Source: Ciona savignyi (lineage: Eukaryota > Chordata > Ascidiacea > Phlebobranchia > Cionidae). From it: a stretch of DNA of 64,000 nt. Location: positions 30,344-94,343 of the forward strand of contig CH003326.1 of the NCBI GenBank assembly GCA_000149265.1. The letters run 5' to 3'. The notes beneath the pieces are model-generated. The model ran no database searches, was not told where the DNA came from, and saw only the letters and a list, made by a program, of their open reading frames with translations. Shown here piece after piece: positions 1 through 9,933 of this stretch (its first letter is position 1; every line of letters starts with the position of its first letter). Position numbers and translations under genes: made by a program.

Positions 1-85
1 TGTTGTTTGTTGCGCTGGTCCTGATGCGTTTCAGTACCCCTCTTCCACACCACCACCCCACCTGTGTCTGCAGAAAGTCTCTTCA

Positions 86-709
86 TCAATATGCCATCAG
101 CTTGTGGCACAAAAGCATGGTGACTGCGTGTTCCAGGTATGGTGTTTTTTGAGGAAAACCTCTCTTGTTGCGGTTGTGTATGATGAGCAATCTGTTCCTC
201 AGAGACAAAGGAAAATGAGATGCCAGATTGCCAGGTATGTTTTGTGAGCCCCATGCAAACAGGTCTTTATCCCCTGCCTCCACATCCACATCAGACATCT
301 CCCCTTCTTCATTTGCTCTAAAATCTTTTGACACCTTAGCACACGATGGACACATCTTTTGCCCAGGCTTGAAATTCTTTTTTGTCTTTTCTGATAATTT
401 ACTTGCTGCTTCAATAGTCAATGGTCTTAAGGATTTTCTTGGAAGTTTTCCGGTATGAAAGCCGAATGGATTACAACAAACTGTTTGCAATTTAGTATAT
501 CTTTCTAAGAACATCTTCTTGTGATGCAAACATATTGAAAGAGTGTCTACATCTTCTAACTCTGTTCTTAATTTCAAAAGCTCCACCTGCTCTTTACCCA
601 AATCTGTTACAGCTAGAATACCTTTCTTGCCATTAGTAAAGTTAGTGTTGTGGCCATCATTCTCCTGTAGATTTTTTTGTAGATTTTTTCCGATACTGCA
701 TGGATCCAT
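86..709 (-). CDS. Cys/His-rich protein of unknown function, 207 aa
   Basis: This is an uninterrupted ORF from ATG at 709 to a stop at 86. The first 130 residues look like a compact zinc-binding unit: a C-x-HH motif (ICLHHKKMFLERY), a CC-x-PF-x2-H motif about 20 residues later, a basic 'KSLRPL' stretch, then 'PGQKMCPSC'. I remember this arrangement from uncharacterised invertebrate proteins that are often present in many copies and may be tied to mobile elements; that link is from memory, not shown here. After the acidic stretch near residues 135-150 the sequence loses that character, so the true exon could end there by splicing. A 20-bp tandem repeat lies about 250 bp upstream of the start codon. 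No catalytic motif is visible. The reading frame is probably real; the function is unknown. Confidence 0.5.
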   Translation of the reverse strand: MDPCSIGKNLQKNLQENDGHNTNFTNGKKGILAVTDLGKEQVELLKLRTELEDVDTLSICLHHKKMFLERYTKLQTVCCNPFGFHTGKLPRKSLRPLTIEAASKLSEKTKKNFKPGQKMCPSCAKVSKDFRANEEGEMSDVDVEAGDKDLFAWGSQNIPGNLASHFPLSLRNRLLIIHNRNKRGFPQKTPYLEHAVTMLLCHKLMAY

Positions 710-959
710 ATCTTATTTTAATTTGCAAAATCTGTCTCAACTGTCTAAATGTCATCCTATTATATAACTAAATAAAACAATACACTCTGCTGGATAACAA
801 TTGTAATTGTTTGCTACAATGCAACATTTCTTTAACAGACTGAAGTCATCTTTATGTATAAACAATTACTCTGTTGGATAACATTGTTTGGGAGAATAAG
901 AACTGTTACATTTCTTAAATTGTGTGAAAAATATCTTATTGAATAATTGAATAAAGAAT

Positions 960-1075
960 AACTCTGCTGGTCACTGAAAAACTCTGCTGGTCACTGAAAA
1001 ACTCTGCTGGTCACTGAAAAACTCTGCTGGTCACTGAATAACTCTGCTGGACACTAAATAACTCTGCTTGTCATC
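960..1075. repeat. 20-bp minisatellite, about 5.5 units
   Basis: The unit actctgctggtcactgaaaa is repeated head to tail. The first three to four copies are identical and later ones drift (gaata, acactaaata, tcatcgat). Two single relatives (tctgctggataac, tctgttggataac) lie at about 785-900, so the array probably grew from a local motif. Confidence 0.9.
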
Positions 1076-1988
1076 GATCACTACAAGGTTGCCCCAGAAA
1101 GACACAAGCAGTAAAAAATCATTGGCATTGCTACTTTGTTTAACAACCAAGACAAAAAAATGGCCAACTTTCATAAATAAACAACAAGAAGGCTGGGTGG
1201 GTCGGTCGTATTGGAGATATACAATATAACCAGAACATCAATTCATTTTTACAGGGGATGTAAAACCTGCATCTTGCAACTGTGATATTTTAAATGATGT
1301 CTCAAGTACTTAAAAATGATTAAATTTTGTCTAAATTGAATTGTACACATTGGTGTTTAACACTCCTATAAGTCGATATTTGTTGTAATCTGCGAAATAC
1401 AGCAAATTTACACCATGTAAATGATCACTGTTTGTTTTTATGTTATTGTCAAGACACATTGATAAAACTTACAACACAGGGAGGAGTAGTCTTTACCTTT
1501 CCAATGAAACCATTTAGAGCTTCTAACGACAATCCCTTTTAAAGTTATTAACCCATTAATGATGGTCACGCATGGACGATTTCGAAATTATGATTACGTT
1601 CCCCCCCACTCTGTGGCCCACATGTAGCCCCATTAATAAAAAAAAACATTTCTCAGGAAAGCCAAAAGGATATATAAGATATGTACAAAGTTTCATAATG
1701 CAACCATAAGGAATAAAAAAGTTTGACTCACCCGAAGATATTTGGTTGATATTTCATTGCGGTCATGCTTCGCCGCACACAAAAAATAGGTTATGTTTAA
1801 ACAACCATAACTCGGTCAATTCTCAACGAAAATTAAAAACAAAAGGATTTTCCATTGCCAGGAAGAAATTTGCTATTTTACTTTATAATATGAGCTTATT
1901 TAAAATTTTTGGGTTGGAAAATGTTCTAATTTTGGCTCATTTGAAATGGAATGACCCTCTTGATAATTGTTATTGTTTTAAGGAACTG
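1076..1988. other. Non-coding stretch
   Basis: AT-rich sequence with only short open frames that lack convincing composition. If the minus-strand gene ending near 2084 continues leftward, this is intron; no further exon of it is recognisable here. Confidence 0.4.
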
Positions 1989-3440
1989 TTATGATTTTAT
2001 TGTATACTCCGTACTTTCTTGTGTACTCCACGCTTTGTGTAAATTATATGAATACTGAATAGTGCCTAATGTTCTTTTCATACCATCATCATTGTTCACT
2101 TCTTCTTTCGGGATTATCGATTTCAAATTTTTACTCAATCTGCGACCTCTTCCACCACTTTTTCGCTTCGGTTTCGCTCCATTTGAACTCGATATCAACT
2201 CACTCCCATCACTGGCATGAGCAGCTATCAAAGTGCCCTGACTGGTGACCAGATATGTGAACACAGGTTGATTGTTTGTCTTCGACGTATCCTCTCCAGC
2301 TTGGTTGATGCTCTGAGGAGCAAGTCCGGCCGCCATCATCTCGCGAGTCTTCTGCACCTCTGATGCCGGCACGAGTTGGATGGTACCTGCTGCCTGCCCA
2401 GGTATCACCTGCACAGTGGCTGCAGCTGCGTTCTGAGATGCAGCGACAGCAGCGGCTGTGTGGAGCAAGTTGCTCATCATGGAGGGGTTGACTCCCTGTG
2501 GGGCAGCCACTGTTGCTGTGTTCGTCTGTTGTGGTTCAACCGTCGTGGAACTTCCATCGATCTGGTAATCATCTTGGTCCAGATAGTCACTTTTAATATC
2601 CCCTTGTTCCACAACAATCTGGACTGGTCCATTGGTGCTATCACTCCCGAGGTTGGAGAGGTCCCCAAGTATCCCGGAGGATGAATTCTCCACGTCGTCG
2701 CTCGACTTCGCTTCGTCCTGCACCACAACCTCCTCTGTGAAGGTGGTGGCGTGCGCGGCTGCGTCCACAAGTTCCATCATTTCCCGCTCATGGTCGACAA
2801 CAGCTGCATTCTCGCTCTGATCGACTGAAAGTATAAACCCTTCTCCTTGTGATGGAACTTTCGCCGCAGATTCAGAGTCTTGCTTGAACACCTTAATAGG
2901 TATCGGTGCTTGGACATCCCCAGCACTTCGCTTAATGCACATTTCCTCACTTATTGGAACAGACGCAGAGTTTGCGCCACTTTCCATAACAATCTGACCA
3001 GTTGCATCATCAACAACTTTTATGTTGTTTTCCCCGGACATATTCAAAGTGTCTGGTTTAAAACTCAACTTATCTACACAGAGTTCAGTTTTTGTGTCTT
3101 TATTCAACAGTTTCTTTGAAATGTTAGTTTCGTTTTCCTGATTTTTCCTCCAATTTAAGACCATAGTAACATTACTCTCATCTTCAGATAACTTCCAGCC
3201 ACCAAATGATACTCCACGCCGCTTTATCACACTTGTAAGTCCTTCAACTGCACCCAATGAAATAATGGAATCAGAAGTAAAATCGAAATTTTCCTGAGTA
3301 TTGGAATCTGCTTCAACAATTGTTTTGGGGAGGGTGAAGTAAAATGATCCCTTGTTTTCTAAACTCGAAGATTCTAGGTTTGCTGGAACTTGGTTCAAGT
3401 GAGGGTGAAGACCAACAGACAGGGTTAAACCATTATACAT
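1989..3440 (-). CDS. Large exon of an unrecognised nuclear-type protein
   Basis: A 483-codon open frame runs on the minus strand, far too long to be chance in AT-rich DNA. The composition is that of a transcription regulator: acidic and Ser-rich stretches, an Ala/Gln/Val-rich region at about residues 325-365 (TAAAVAASQNAAAATVQVIP), then a basic Lys/Arg/Gly cluster near residue 430 (KPKRKSGGRGRRLSK) that would serve as a nuclear localisation signal. No DNA-binding domain lies in this exon. Coding sequence probably stops at a splice donor, GATGATG|GTATGA, at 2084, because the last 30 residues look like intron read-through; downstream exons would then lie outside the window. The first ATG after an in-frame stop is at 3440, but a donor-like GTATGT overlaps it, so the start is uncertain. 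Upstream, CTTTTAG at about 3470 could be a cis- or trans-splice acceptor. Confidence 0.7.
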   Translation of the reverse strand: MYNGLTLSVGLHPHLNQVPANLESSSLENKGSFYFTLPKTIVEADSNTQENFDFTSDSIISLGAVEGLTSVIKRRGVSFGGWKLSEDESNVTMVLNWRKNQENETNISKKLLNKDTKTELCVDKLSFKPDTLNMSGENNIKVVDDATGQIVMESGANSASVPISEEMCIKRSAGDVQAPIPIKVFKQDSESAAKVPSQGEGFILSVDQSENAAVVDHEREMMELVDAAAHATTFTEEVVVQDEAKSSDDVENSSSGILGDLSNLGSDSTNGPVQIVVEQGDIKSDYLDQDDYQIDGSSTTVEPQQTNTATVAAPQGVNPSMMSNLLHTAAAVAASQNAAAATVQVIPGQAAGTIQLVPASEVQKTREMMAAGLAPQSINQAGEDTSKTNNQPVFTYLVTSQGTLIAAHASDGSELISSSNGAKPKRKSGGRGRRLSKNLKSIIPKEEVNNDDGMKRTLGTIQYSYNLHKAWSTQESTEYTIKS

Positions 3441-5793
3441 ACCGTGACATACATTCTAATCATTTTATCCCTAAAAGTTTCAAATCATGCACATTTTAAT
3501 AAAAGATTAGATAAATATGAGTGTATACAAATCCCCCACGTTCATTGTTTGTTAATATATGAATTAGAAAAATTAAACCGAACGCTGCAGGTGTATATAA
3601 CAATTTATCTTTAAATAAAGCGAACATGTGATTTCCTTCGTATTTGGATGCGTTATGACGGAAAACCTAGATTAGCAGTGTTTTAAATTATATTTATTGG
3701 AAGTATAAAAGTTTCGTATGCTGTAAACACAGTTGCAATTTTACCAGACGACTGTCGTAGCATTACTAAATATTGTTGATTATGGCGCGTGCAGTAAAGC
3801 GAAACATTTCGGTTCGGTGATTTTTGTGCAGTCAACCAAGAAAGTCTAATCAAGCGCACCAAAGCATAATTTTGAAGTATTCACAAGCCAAGCATTCAGC
3901 GACAATAGTGTTACAACACGGAATATAATCTGCTGGTCGTATTTTCGATTAACTAAGATAAAACTCTTTCTGAATTCTTACACGAAACGAACCATGATAT
4001 TGAATTCGACTTCGCTATTCGTGGCTGCGTCGAGACTAAAAAGATCGGACGGGTTCGGAACAAATCGGATAAGTCGCGCTACAATAGACATCGTAAAAAC
4101 ATCAACAATAATTTTTTTTCAGGAAAAATATTTTTTCATGTTATTTTAACCCAACTGGATAAAATTTACGTTGTGCTAACCTTGACTAATAAATAAAATA
4201 ATATTAACTATCTCAAGTATCCACTTTTACCCAACCAGGTGAAAGCCTACCATTTAACAAAAAGCGCAAATACCTACAAATACAAATGTTATCGATTCAA
4301 TTAATAACAATAAATCCGTTAAAAATGTTTATTTGAAAATAATTAGATAAAAACGTACTAGCGCTGTATACATCAACGAAATAAAGGTGCCTCGTCCGAA
4401 TAATACTTTACACCCACCGCTACGACATTGAAATAAACCACCTAACAGCCTTATCATTTTCCTGCCTCATATAATGTAATAATTGGTTTGTGTTGCTGTC
4501 ATTTAAAGTACACCTGCTGATATCTATTTTATATAACGAGCACAGATTATCGCAGTATTGACAGTTTGCCGCCATATCGTATAGCGGGAAAATTCAACTT
4601 ACTTTTTTAAAAATCTGGGCTAAGCTGTATCCATATTACATTTCTCTGTTTTTGTCACATTATTTATTATGAAAATCACTAAGACTGCTGTATTTTGGTG
4701 GCCTACGGTCGACGTATTTATCGTGAGGCTGAGCAATACGAGCGCTCTGTAATTTCGTTCCACTTGACACAATCGTTAAAAGCATTGAGGCGTGGTATGT
4801 GTCTCTGAAGCAGAAAGAACGGACCGCACACACAAAGAACGCAAGGCATTCAAAGCGCACATACACTGCGCGCAACGGAGCGAGCAGTTCAAAGGACCGA
4901 GACGAACCACGCACCATACCCGGAAACCAACCAAGCAGAAAAATGCGATAAAGAGAAGAAACAAAGCGAGCGCTCATAGGGGGAGGTTTCTAAATAAAAC
5001 CCAGACAATAGCAGCAGAGAACATACAGTGACGCACAGAGCAAGAGAGAAACAGGGAGAGCAAACACAAGGGACTATGCGTGGGTTACGGAACGCTGACA
5101 GGCTGTAAGCTCTGGAATCCCGCCTCAATGCTCGACTGGATACATACAATAGCACTGAAGCATGCGGGGGGTATACGGTTAATCCATCTCGACATATTCC
5201 CGAATATGGTGATTTATTACTTAATCTATGTCAAAACACTTTCGCGAATGGAATCCATAAGTTTAACGTTAAAATGGTTATAAAAATAATAATGTTAATA
5301 ATAAATCTCTTATTTAAATGAAATATTAGTTTTTTATGGTAGAAAGTTTTTGAAATAAGTTCAACTCTGTATCAACTTTTTAGAGTTGAAAAATAAACGC
5401 AATTATTTGTTTGTCATTGTTTAGTCTGTTTTTATATTTGTAACTTTGTGCTGTATACAAATGTACAAAAGGTTTATTAATTCGATTGTTGGCTATAGAA
5501 TATAAAACCTCAAATTTTAACAACATTTATTTTAATTTAATTACACGATTTAAGAAACAATGCAACAACAAAAACTTCTTTTCGCTAAATTCGCGGAAAT
5601 TATTACTTAATTAAAATAATTTGCTTCAAGTTTAATTTTTACGAATGCGAATGACGTAATTTACCGTAATGCATCATTGATCATGCGTGACTGAGTGCAG
5701 TCGTGCGTAAAAGTGTTCAAGTTTTCGTATAATTATCTTGACGTATAAAATTCCTTGGAGACATTTTCCAGACTATTTATCCTTGAAATAATA
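3441..5793. other. Intergenic, no gene seen
   Basis: Mostly AT-rich. Positions 4790-5110 are locally richer in G+C and purines, with overlapping open frames on both strands, none resembling a known protein. This could be promoter or 5' untranslated sequence of an unseen gene; nothing firmer can be said. Confidence 0.4.
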
Positions 5794-6319
5794 CAGTGGA
5801 ACCCCGCTTGACGACCACCTGGATAACACGACCACCTCACTATCAGGACCAATTTATTGCGGTCCCAAATAATTTACTATGGTAATGCATTGCATTCTGT
5901 TTTAATAACGCGACCACCCCGGTTTCCAGACCAGGACCGCCATTTTTTGGTCCAAAACTTTAAATTTAACTCCGCTAAAGCGACCACACGTGCTCAATAA
6001 TGTGCTTTTGTCCCCAAAATAATAAGTTTAAATTTCTTTTGTGATCAAAACAATAGGTTTACATGAGCGCGTACGCACACACAAAAAAAATTGTGGCTAA
6101 CAGAACTGAAATTTTTAAGATTAATTTCAGAACTAACAGTTGTTTAAAATCTTTTTGCAAAAAATAATGACATTTAGTTAAAATTTAGTAAAAAGGCAAA
6201 CGTTTTGACTGCATTTGACGACAACTTGCTTTAAGGCAAAATTCACTAACACGACCACCCCGCTAACGCGACCGCTTCATGACGGTCCCATAGGTGGTCA
6301 GGTAAGCGGGGTTCCACTG
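5794..6319. mobile_element. pogo/Tigger-type MITE, 526 bp
   Basis: The element begins CAGTGGAACCCCGCTTGACG and ends with the near-inverse AAGCGGGGTTCCACTG, giving terminal inverted repeats of about 28 bp. It is flanked on both sides by the dinucleotide TA (5792-5793 and 6320-6321), the target site of the Tc1/mariner/pogo superfamily. Inside, the motif 'acgcgaccacc' recurs several times in both halves. There is no transposase ORF, so it is a non-autonomous copy. Confidence 0.88.
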
Positions 6320-6377
6320 TACGTGTCTCCTGTGGCTTTCCAACAATTACATGAATGCAGAAGTATCTCCGTGACTT

Positions 6378-6645
6378 ACAACGACTGTTCGCTCAGTCGG
6401 TTATAGCGTAGGACTGGAAGCCGAAAGGTTGATGGATCAAACCAGTCACTGACTAATTGGTTTTGTGCTTGGACATGGCCGTATGCTTAATAACAGAACT
6501 TATCGAAATTAGTGGATTGATGGGTTCCACCAACTTAATGAAACGTGTAAAACACACACAATACACATAATAGCTTCGAAAATAACCCGACGCTGAGCGA
6601 GAAGTGATCAGATGATCAACCGTGTGATATCCCCCGTTGCATGTT
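6378..6645 (+). mobile_element. tRNA-derived SINE, diverged copy
   Basis: The head resembles a tRNA (cgctcagtcggttatagcg as A box, then a B-box-like stretch near 6430). The body has the family landmarks in order: gtggattgatgggttccacc, acacaatacacataatagct, taacccgacg and gtgatcagatga. It lacks the terminal ggggataaac. Confidence 0.75.
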
Positions 6646-6782
6646 GTATATACTGACACGGACTGATTGTTCACATGTGCTCTTTGTCTCCACCTGGTGA
6701 CCTGTTTCACATTTAATACTAACCGTTGGTAGCGACAAAGAGCAGATAACTGCGGACGATCAACATATTTGCGTTTGTACGT

Positions 6783-6816
6783 CGTGTGGCCGAATGGTTT
6801 ACGCGACCGATTCAAT
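6783..6816 (+). mobile_element. tRNA-Ser-like SINE fragment
   Basis: gtgtggccgaatggtttacg followed by cgaccgattca. This matches the A-box half of a serine/leucine-type tRNA (GTGGCCGAGTGGTTAAGG). The same fragment recurs many times in the window, and no full cloverleaf can be drawn here. Confidence 0.55.
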
Positions 6817-9800
6817 AATAAAATGTTTTGAAAACAGTCTTAGAAATGAGCACATCGCGGTACAGGAACTTAGTATTGTGTTATATGAGGTTGGGTAGCT
6901 GATCAGTAAACACAAACAAGTGAGATATATTGTCAATCATTATGCAGCATGTATACTTTATCATTGCAGCATATCATTGCTCATAGTTATCTTGTCCACA
7001 GTTAAGGATTTTTTTAAACAGATTTGTTACACAATATTCATAATTAACATTACAAAAATCACGTTTAAAAATGTGGGATAATCTGGTCTCTAAAGCTCCT
7101 GTTATATCCAGTCGCCTTGCAGAGAACAGAGATCTCTATTTAAGGATCCCGGACAACAGGGTTGTTTTGGAGCTTATGTGAGTCCGCCTCGCATCATTAC
7201 ACAACGGCGTCGCGTAACCTCATCCTCGAGCAACCGTAAACAGAAACTCAGGAAACCGTGGTGAGACCGTCATGGGTGACTTAACTGGGTATGTGCTGAC
7301 GTCATGGGGTTTACCGTAAGCCGCGGATCGCCGCAGACGGGGGGTCGGGGGTGTTCAACCGTGAACAAGCGTGACATGCACAGCGACAAGGCATAAAGGT
7401 AAATAAAGTCACCAAATGCGAGTCGAATTTAACTACGATTCTGTGCAACACCCACAAAGTTTGATCACAAATGTTGGCGAACGTTACCAAACATGCCAGA
7501 GGTCGGTTACTACGCTCACAACTTACCTTTATACAGAATCCGAACAAGAAAGGATATAAACCACCCATATGTGTAACATTCAAATATGACACGTGGAGAA
7601 ACACGGAATTAGGGACACCAAACCAGGTCTCGTAAAAAACGATGCAATCGAATTCAGAAACCGACGCTAAGAGAGGTTTGAAAATCTTTCTTCTGCAGGA
7701 CTTCAAGCGTTGCAGGCGGATTGCAACGGGGGTGGGGTCGGCATTGCGTGCATCCAGCCAGTTATTCCGGGATCACGTGGTCACGAATACTTGGAACAAG
7801 GAATCGACGCGGAACCGACAAAGTCCAAACCACCATGGCAACGTCACATGGGGTCATGGTGGGTGGTGCGGTCCGGGCACAATTTATGACGACGAGTTGG
7901 AAAAACACTCGAAAGCAAACACTAATTGTTGGGAATTGTTTTTAACTAAAAATCGACACTGATAGTAGTTTTGCATATTGTTCGTAGTTGGTGATTCATA
8001 AACTCAAGCAATGAATGTAATTGGGTGACGCCTAGGAATTCGTTCGGGATTTTAAACGTGTTGCTCTGTCTTCATTATCATTATATCACGCTGGAGAGAA
8101 AGAGACAAGCTAGTACAACAGAAAAGGGATTAATCAGCTTCGCTTTAAGGAGCCCACGTCAAAATAATCCACGTAGCGACCCCTAAATCGTTTCATTTTT
8201 CAACAACGGAAGTCAAGCGTGTCGGAGGTGCGTGCAGTTTGGCCGTTGCTACCAGCAACCAAGAATGACGTAACAAGATATGGGGCTGTTTACTGCTTGT
8301 GTGTTACACAAAAACAACGCAAGGAAAATAGGAATGATTTACGTGCGATGACTCACTGGAATTTTACATCTGAAATTCCAATTTTGTGGGTAAAAGCGGG
8401 TTCGTTTCACCTTTTTCTTGACACATGCTTACAGAAGGGGAGTTTACTGCTACATATAAGACTGATTGCAGTGGGCGATGAAAATACAAGTTTAACTTAA
8501 CAGATGTGTTTACAAAACCGTGAGAAAAAGTGGGTAAATTCCCGTAAGATGCGCTCTGGCAACTTTGTATGAAATAAGACTGCGTAGTTGCCAGACCCGA
8601 CACGGAAGGGCAATGTAGCATCTACTCCATTGACTAGAGTGCGGTTCCTTATGACTTCCAGAGCGTATACCGAGAAATTGTAACCGAATAGGTTGACGTT
8701 GATACAAAAGATCGAATACTATGAATGCGGCCACAGTGTTTGGTTCCTACCAGCAATGAGAACATGGCATTCAAGATGTCCGACGACAGGTTACAGGGTT
8801 ACTGGTGTTTGCAACCTTTCCGAACAGCGCATGTCCAATAGGAATGACCCAACTTCGTTGTATGGATTTATGGTCGGTGTTTCGCCTTTTTCCTAGATTC
8901 ACAGCCAGAAATAACGAATAGGCATCAGGTAAGGCCGAATTTGGAATCCAACGCCTAACAGGAAGGCACCATATCTACACAGCACGAAGCTATGGATTTC
9001 ATCGGCGCCAACATTCTATACACTTATATGACAGAAAGAAATTACGTCATAACATATCTTGTACTGTTTTCCTTTTAGTGGAAAATTGGAAACGGCGGCA
9101 ACGCTATAAAATTGCTCATTCTGGATTGCCCACACAGATTTACCAGCTTGTAAAATGCAAACAGGGTTACAATAACACAAGTCTCACAAATTGAGATTTA
9201 GCTGATTGTAGAGAAAAACGAGGCTGGATTAGGAGACTACTGGTTTTCAAACACGCTTGTTTATGACGAAACAAGCCCCTGATTATTGTCATGGTTGACT
9301 GAATGTGAAGCGCAGATGAGTAGCTGGGGACAACCCGTGTTATTCCAAGAAATATTGTCCACCACGGATTCACCTATATCCCATAATTCCACACTCTATT
9401 CAAAAGGAATGATAGCCTGCTAGCCAATATCAACAATAGATGAAAATCTGTACCTGCCAATAAAAGTTAAAATCCCACCGGAAAACTCCGTTTCAAACGC
9501 ACATTATTTCACGTTTGCGAGTCCGGATAGTTTACCCACTTTAAAAACGTATCAGGTTACCAAGCGTGAATACTGCGTTGTTTTTTCGGCTGGTTGCACA
9601 AGTTAAATAAGAGTGCAAGCTGCCATGCTCCCACGAACCTAACCCTCATGCAGTGAAACGCAACACTATCGCCCCCTTTGTTCCATTGCAGAAACCCCAA
9701 AGCATTCTGTGTGGAATTCATTCATATAAAACAGCTCAATCGAAAAATTTGCAAAACATTCGTTTTATGAAAACATTCTATAAAAAATCAATTAATATAC

Positions 9801-9933
9801 GATGACAGCTTATTAGATTTTGCGGAATACTTGCTTATTTAGGCTTAAGGCACCACGTCTTTAGACACCAACCACCTATTTTTACCCAAATGTCACAATA
9901 CATTCAAATTAACTTCACTGTTTGTTTAAGCTT
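6817..9933. other. Intergenic, no gene seen
   Basis: There are several open frames of 60-130 codons on both strands (for example 7311-7706 minus, 7642-7962 plus and 8219-8500 plus). None shows domain-like composition, homology I recognise or convincing splice context. The stretch is closer to 45% G+C than its surroundings. A downstream exon of the 9934-15066 gene could hide here, but I cannot identify one. Confidence 0.35.

Noticed and set aside
4660-5283. Overlapping ORFs in the G+C-richer segment near 4.7-5.2 kb
   Set aside because: Open on both strands, with biased composition from purine/pyrimidine-rich DNA, no domain and no convincing splice context.
7311-7706. 131-codon minus-strand ORF
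   Set aside because: Composition looks random (many Cys/Phe), no family resemblance, and the opposite strand is also open.
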